NCBI GenBank assembly: GCA_905116865.2
Contig: CAJHNH020004546.1
Coordinates: 124,001-188,000 of the forward strand
From: Candidula unifasciata
Lineage: Eukaryota; Mollusca; Gastropoda; Stylommatophora; Geomitridae
Direction: 5' to 3'
Length of the DNA: 64,000 bases
Part shown: piece by piece, positions 60,401-64,000 of the stretch
Layout of the letters: the number at the start of each line of letters is the position of its first letter
How positions within the stretch are numbered: the stretch's first letter is position 1
The notes under the pieces: model-generated
Databases searched by the model: none
What the model saw: only the letters and a program-made list of their open reading frames with translations
Told to the model about the DNA's origin: nothing
Program-made: the position numbers and the translations under genes

Positions 60401-63400
60401 CTGGGCGATGAGTAGATTACAACTTTTCCTGACCATTCTCCACATGTTCTCTGAGCGTTGCAGCCACGGCGAGCAAATAAATAGCTCATGCCTTGTCCCA
60501 GGAACACAACGAAGAAAAATACATAACCCATCATTGCCATTATGTACGAATCTGAAACTCAGTCAATAACCAATAATCACAGCTCATAGTTCCGCCAGGA
60601 GCACTAAACTCAGTAGCTCCGGCTGCAAACTGGTCTTCCACAACTTTGCAAATTAGAGGAGAAACAACGACGAGAACGGTCAACATAAGCCAAGTTCTCA
60701 ACCGTCATCCATTCTCTATCAATGTTGGAACCGGAACTCAATAACAACAAAATCCCACGAAACACATTTGATTCACACAAAGATAACAATCATCATCTTA
60801 CGGCTTCTTGTTCTTGTCAATCATGGTTTTGGCATCCTGTGGTGTGAAGGTAAACTGGGACTTGTCAACCGTTGCCGTCACTCTCTCTGTGACGTCATTG
60901 TTGTCTGTGCTGCTCTCTTCAGGCACAGTGGAAAGGGTGATTTTGGCACTGCGATTGTTGACTCTGGGTTGCTGCTGTGGATTATACAACATAGAATAAT
61001 GGATATCTCAAATGTTGAATGCTGAATGTTGAATTAGGAATTATGATTCATAGCATTTGGGACACTCCCATAAGTGCTCCATCCCCATCTTCAGCAGCAA
61101 ATGAAGAGTTCAATTTCCGATGGCACCAGTAACTGTCTGATTGTATTTTCATCTAACCTTTCCCTTGAGTGTTGAGCATCGGCCAGATCCCCTAGCAACT
61201 CCGCACAGCATCCTTCTCCTCAGACTGTAATGATCTATTTGCGCTTCTGCACTGTCTCATATGTGGAACTTTATCTAATACTGGATAACAGTATCTAAAA
61301 CAGTAAACCCTTACCAAAAAAAAAATCTTTTTCTCACAGTCTAATGATTTCAACATTTCCGCAGTAATATCATTATCACCTACTGGAGTTCGTTTAACCC
61401 TACCAGACCACTAGCCCGCTTGCCCGGGAATTTCTTAACCTGATGCTGGCCCTAATTTTCGGCTTTTTTGCGCAGTACTGGAAAAAGATGCGTCACGGAC
61501 TAAAAATAACCACCTAATCGTTATCAACCCTCTTTGTTAGACATTGCAAAAGTCTGCCCGCATGTTTAGATTATATTTGTGTTGTTTTACATGAAAAAAT
61601 TCTGAAAATTCACAATGAAATGAGCTGCTGATGTACCAAGCACTTCAACGGGAAAGTCAAGTAGTTCTAGGCTTTTCACAGTCTAACAGGTGATCAATAT
61701 TTTGGTTTATTCAGACTCTGCGGAGTGATAATTTCATTAAAGAATACGTTCTCGAAGTGACACCGTCAGTGAGAACGCGAATGATGAGGAAAATCTTGAA
61801 AATTATAAATCTTGAAATAGATCGATAGTAGGAGAAGGGGGTGTGTCCCTCAAACGGCAACATCTGGTGTTCACTTTGTGAAACAAAGTTGATCCTGCTA
61901 AGTGGATTCGCACACAAAGATGGAATATTGGCACTAGATAAAAGGTAAGCCTATTTTCTACAATGTCTCCAGGTTTCATCATATTCTAGCCACTTGTTTG
62001 CATGTAACTAATATTTGTGTACATCATGTTGGTTTTTTCGCGTTAATGCCCAGGAGCTCAGGTAATAGGGACAGTTAGGTTCGGGGCCTCAGGTCTAGTA
62101 GGGTTAACTTCCTTTTTTTAATTTCCATGACATCTATCTGTAAAGCTTGCATCTTTATCAAACTCCATTGGTTCTCATGAATAAGGTCTATTTGTGTCTT
62201 GGAAGTGTTCTGCTCATCTTTTCTTCTTGCTCAGCATCATCATACGAAGTCTATCTTTAAGTACTTTGAAAGTACTAGTCAACTGTTTTAGTATATGAGC
62301 AAAGATAGCACCTCTAATGTTTAGCAGAATTCAGCTAGTTTTGCTCCATTTTCATTCACTGTGGCAACTTTCCTCCTTTCCTATAGCTCTCTCAACACCC
62401 ATATTCTCAGTACTTGCCTTTGAATTAAAATCTTCTACTAAACAACATCAGATAACAGATGACACATTACAATAACAGATATTCGGAACACAACACACCT
62501 TAGCAGGGCTATTCAACTGACAGCTCGCAAGTCAGATTTGGCCCATGTAGACCTAGCAGATCAGTGCCAGTTGTATTGTATTAATGATCTGTTTATGCTT
62601 AGGCTAGGGCCTCTAGCCCGCGACATATCCCATTTTTAACATGTTGGCCCCTTAGATAATTTAATTTGAATAGCCCTGCACCATAGGATAACAGATATTT
62701 CACATGCTGAACCCTATTCAATATAGGGCAACAGGTATTTTAGGCACTGAACCCCATAAAATATAGGATAACAGATATTTAAGGTGTTGAAATTCATAAT
62801 CTGTTTAAATCACCACTGATCACTGGCATCATGAGAGCTAATTGACAAAATGATTGGGGCATATTTAAAGAATGTCAGATGACAGAGAAGTGAAAAACTG
62901 TATACACGAGGGAGATGAATGGTCGCAGACCATGAGGCAGACCAAGAAAACGATGGAGAGATAATATCCAGACAGACCTGCTAACACTTGGTGTCACTAA
63001 CCAGAAAGAGAAGACCAACCAGAGAACGAAGGAACAAAGGAACAAACTTTATTTTTAAAGGGTTAAGAATTGGGCACACAGGCCCGTCTAACATTCTGCC
63101 CTTCAAGGTCTCCCTCCATTCTTACATCATTTCATTTACACATCAAGTAATAAACATTATCAAAAGCATCAAAATATTCAGTACAAGCACTGGAATGTCT
63201 ACATTTCTAACTACAACAAACCGTAGTGGTTGTATGAATAGAGGCGGGTGACATCTGCAGCTGTGAACCTCAAGGGCTCTGAATGCTGAAGAAGAAGAAG
63301 AAGAAGAAGAAGAAGAAGAAGAAGAAGAAGAAGAAGAAGAAGAAGAGGAGGAGGAGGAGGAGGAGGAGGAGGAGGAGGAGGAGGAGGAGGAGGAGGAGGA

Positions 63401-63759
63401 GGAGGAGGAGGAGGAGGAGGAGGAGGAGGAGGAGGAGGAGGAGGAGGAGGAGGAGGAGGAGGAGGAGGAGGAGGAGGAGGAGGAGGAGGAGGAGGAGGAG
63501 GAGGAGGAGGAGGAGGAGAAGAAGAAGAAGAAGAAGAAGAGGAAGAATGTCTGTTATAACACATAAACATATTATATACTATGATGAATAGATTTATGCA
63601 TCCTGTAACACAAAACTGACATACTGAGACATCCAGAACTGAGAGCAACAATGAAAACCAAACCTGAGACTGTTGATTCCTGATCTTGCTGAGCATGTCT
63701 GTTCTCTGCTCCATCATCAGTGTCCTCTCATACGTGTATGCTGATATGTCCTGGTTGCT
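54321..63759 (-). CDS. kcc: K-Cl cotransporter (KCC), C-terminal exons, partial
   Basis: Electroneutral potassium-chloride cotransporter of the SLC12A4-7 type, a 12-pass plasma-membrane protein that exports K+ and Cl- for volume and chloride control. Only the cytosolic C-terminal 164 residues lie in this window; upstream exons are beyond the right edge. Exons on the minus strand: 63664-63759, 60802-60974, 57746-57879 and 54321-54412, all with GT-AG introns and matching phases. Seen in order: [19 protein letters not shown]; a variable spacer with [54 protein letters not shown]; and the terminus EVITIYS. In vertebrate KCCs the threonines of the YTYERT and RRMHTA motifs are the WNK/SPAK-controlled inhibitory sites; both are kept. 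The spacer is unlike vertebrate sequences, consistent with an invertebrate KCC. Confidence 0.93.
54523..54826. mobile_element. hAT-type MITE
   Basis: The left end CAGGGCTATTCAACT matches that of the element at 62504. The right end CCAGTTGAATTGG is its approximate inverse and may have lost the last bases. The 8-bp direct repeat CTGTAAGC flanks it (54515-54522 and 54827-54834). A 40-bp block around TAGGTCTCCGTGTGCCAG is repeated twice inside. It lies in the last KCC intron. Confidence 0.6.
54975..55785 (+). repeat. 44-bp minisatellite, about 18 copies
   Basis: Unit AGTGATAAGATTTGACTCAA plus GGCCAAGATCACATGTATCA plus ACAG; variants GGACAAG and GGACACG alternate. It lies in the last KCC intron. 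Confidence 0.93.
55948..56114. mobile_element. foldback (MITE-like) element, copy 2
   Basis: Arms CTGTATCTCGTCAGGTGCAT and its inverse ATGCACCTGACGAGATACAG face each other around AAGGATTCACTTATTTGCTT. It shares arms, interior and about 40 bp of left flank with 53665-53824. Confidence 0.75.
56335..56605 (-). mobile_element. tRNA-derived SINE-like element
   Basis: Minus strand has a possible A-box stretch CTTGAGGCATAGTGTCCGC and the B-box GAGGTTCTGAGTTCAATCCC, followed by a 200-bp body. Confidence 0.6.
56850..57170 (-). mobile_element. jockey-like LINE 3' end with (TCAAC)n tail
   Basis: Minus-strand frame reads [20 protein letters not shown], then [20 protein letters not shown] and [20 protein letters not shown], ending ECCDDS and GACTCAACTCAACT. 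Confidence 0.8.
57290..57445 (-). mobile_element. tRNA-derived SINE, family D
   Basis: Minus strand has AATGGTCGTAGGTTCAAATCC (B-box) and a body with CCTGTAATGGGTACC. Confidence 0.6.
57480..57745 (+). repeat. degenerate repeat abutting the KCC exon donor
   Basis: Imperfect units around AAAAGACACCACATA, about 14-20 bp, running up to the donor of the KCC exon at 57746. A CA run lies at 57640-57660. Confidence 0.6.
57746..57879 (-). CDS. kcc: KCC exon with second regulatory threonine
   Basis: Starts after acceptor ATTGCAG with [20 protein letters not shown], continues [18 protein letters not shown] and ends with the first base of a Tyr codon before donor GTATCC. Confidence 0.95.
58020..58300 (+). 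repeat. 31-bp minisatellite, about 9 copies
   Basis: Unit CTAGGGAAAGGGGAGTAATC plus TGGAGATTCTC; later copies diverge (GAGGGAAAGG). Confidence 0.88.
58470..58720 (-). mobile_element. RTE-type LINE C-terminal fragment with GAA tail
   Basis: Plus strand CTTCTTCTTCTGCCC..CCAATGGAGCGTAGGCCCTC is the inverse of the 3' terminus at 52740-52805. Confidence 0.65.
58780..58965 (+). mobile_element. jockey-like LINE 3' terminal stub
   Basis: CCAGGGGATCTGGCTGACGC, ATACAATCAGACAGTTACTG and GCTGAAGATGGGGACGGAAC, ending GATTCCTAATTTAACAC. Confidence 0.7.
59125..59325 (+). repeat. 44-bp minisatellite, about 5 copies
   Basis: Unit ACAGGATGAGGTAGCCGGTT plus GGGATTTGTGGCCATTGTGT plus TTTT. Confidence 0.9.
59390..59690 (-). 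mobile_element. jockey-like LINE 3' end with (TCAAC)n tail
   Basis: GAGTTGAGTTGAGTTGAG at 59394 is the tail on the plus strand; minus-strand codons give [20 protein letters not shown] and [10 protein letters not shown], and the shared terminal block follows. Confidence 0.75.
59760..60795. other. KCC intron, nothing recognised
   Basis: A-rich in 59830-60250. No coding or repeat assignment. Confidence 0.45.
60802..60974 (-). CDS. kcc: KCC spacer exon
   Basis: 57 codons plus two bases: [20 protein letters not shown] to [20 protein letters not shown] and the first two bases of a Pro codon, donor GTAAGA. The acceptor may be CCACAG at 60975 or three bases further in (60971 start); both keep the frame. 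Confidence 0.85.
61010..61260 (-). mobile_element. jockey-like LINE 3' end with TTCAACA tail
   Basis: TTGAATGCTGAATGTTGAATT at 61014 is the tail on the plus strand; CCATCTTCAGCAGCAA and CCCTTGAGTGTTGAGCATCG mark the terminal block. Confidence 0.7.
61398..62103. mobile_element. piggyBac-like non-autonomous element
   Basis: Ends CCCTACCAGACC and GGTCTAGTAGGG are inverted repeats flanked on both sides by TTAA (61394-61397 and 62104-62107), the piggyBac target. The 706-bp interior has no transposase frame. Confidence 0.65.
62504..62678. mobile_element. hAT-type MITE
   Basis: Ends CAGGGCTATTCAA and TTTGAATAGCCCTG, flanked by CACCTTAG (62496-62503) and CACCATAG (62679-62686), an 8-bp duplication with one mismatch. 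It inserted into a local tandem sequence with GGATAACAGATATT. Confidence 0.75.
62690..62800 (+). repeat. degenerate 45-50-bp repeat, 2-3 copies
   Basis: ATAGGATAACAGATATTT and CTGAACCCTATT-like blocks recur, also left of the MITE at about 62450-62490. Confidence 0.55.
62900..63030 (+). mobile_element. RTE-type LINE C-terminal stub
   Basis: Codons after a frame break give [20 protein letters not shown], the G-R-P-R-W..NI pattern of RTE-type termini. Confidence 0.6.
63286..63546 (+). repeat. (GAA)n(GGA)n(GAA)n trinucleotide tract
   Basis: GAA to about 63345, GGA about 63346-63517, then GAA and a GAG end. It lies in the KCC intron next to the exon at 63664. Confidence 0.95.
63664..63759 (-). 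CDS. kcc: KCC exon with first regulatory threonine
   Basis: 32 codons from [18 protein letters not shown] to RNQQSQ, between acceptor GTCCTCAG and donor GTTTGG. Phase 0 at both ends. Confidence 0.9.
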
Positions 63760-63764
63760 CTGAG

Positions 63765-64000
63765 GACATCAATAACAACAGGCAAATGAACATGAAAGCA
63801 CACCTAGATGCAGAGGAAGATCTGGAAGAAAATGGATTGAAGGTGTTATAGACAATGTAAGTCTTTACAACATCACAGTGCTCTGTGGACATCAATAACA
63901 ACAGGTAAATGAAAATGAAAGCACACCTAGATGCAGAGGAAGATCTGGAAGAAAATGGATTGAAGGTGTTACTGATAATGTAAGACCTTACAACATCATA
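63765..64000 (+). repeat. 125-bp tandem duplication of a LINE end
   Basis: The block CATCAATAACAACAGG..GGAAGAAAATGGATTGAAGG occurs twice. One frame reads RCRGRSGRKWIEGVIDNVS, resembling a LINE C-terminus. It may continue past the edge. Confidence 0.7.

Overview
This is a repeat-dominated nuclear DNA window from a metazoan. It carries two spliced protein-coding genes, both on the minus strand, with GT-AG introns. Most of the rest consists of broken LINEs, tRNA-derived SINEs, small DNA transposons, minisatellites and very long trinucleotide tracts. The invertebrate-like proteins and the abundance of RTE/jockey-type LINEs with GAA tails suggest a lophotrochozoan, probably a mollusc. That placement is an inference; nothing in the sequence proves the species.

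Gene 1 (12988-26542, minus) is a complete beta-tubulin gene of six coding exons. The exons join in frame to 444 residues, from MREI to an acidic tail ending in EEEEEEV. It keeps the tubulin signature GGGTGSG but differs from canonical beta-tubulin at several usually fixed sites. Gene 2 (54321-63759 and beyond the right edge, minus) is the 3' end of a K-Cl cotransporter gene (SLC12A4-7/kcc type). Four exons encode the last 164 residues, including both conserved threonine contexts known as WNK/SPAK sites (YTYERT and RRMHTA) and the terminus EVITIYS.

Layout: 1-12900 holds a hAT-like transposon with an 8-bp target duplication and a LINE fragment inside it, several LINE fragments, a 1.8-kb array of 47-bp units and a 0.7-kb GAA tract growing from a LINE tail. 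From 12900 to 26600 lies the tubulin gene, whose introns carry arrays of 73, 33, 32 and 22 bp plus SINEs and LINE ends. From 26600 to 54300 there is no host gene: LINE pieces, a 1-kb TAG tract, a 1.6-kb array of 48-bp units, many shorter arrays and SINEs. From 54300 to 64000 lies the cotransporter end, with transposons in its introns.

The most interesting structure is tubulin intron 5. On the sense strand it starts with an array of about 18 units of 33 bp. Each unit is a copy of the exon-5/intron-5 junction itself: 16 coding bases plus the splice donor and 17 intron bases. The array is followed by a 110-nt TTC tract and about 20 units of 73 bp carrying pyrimidine-rich stretches ending in CAG, up to 8 nt from exon 6. 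The intron therefore contains serial donor-like copies at one end and serial acceptor-like copies at the other.

Most long open frames in the window are by-products of tandem repeats and are not annotated as genes.
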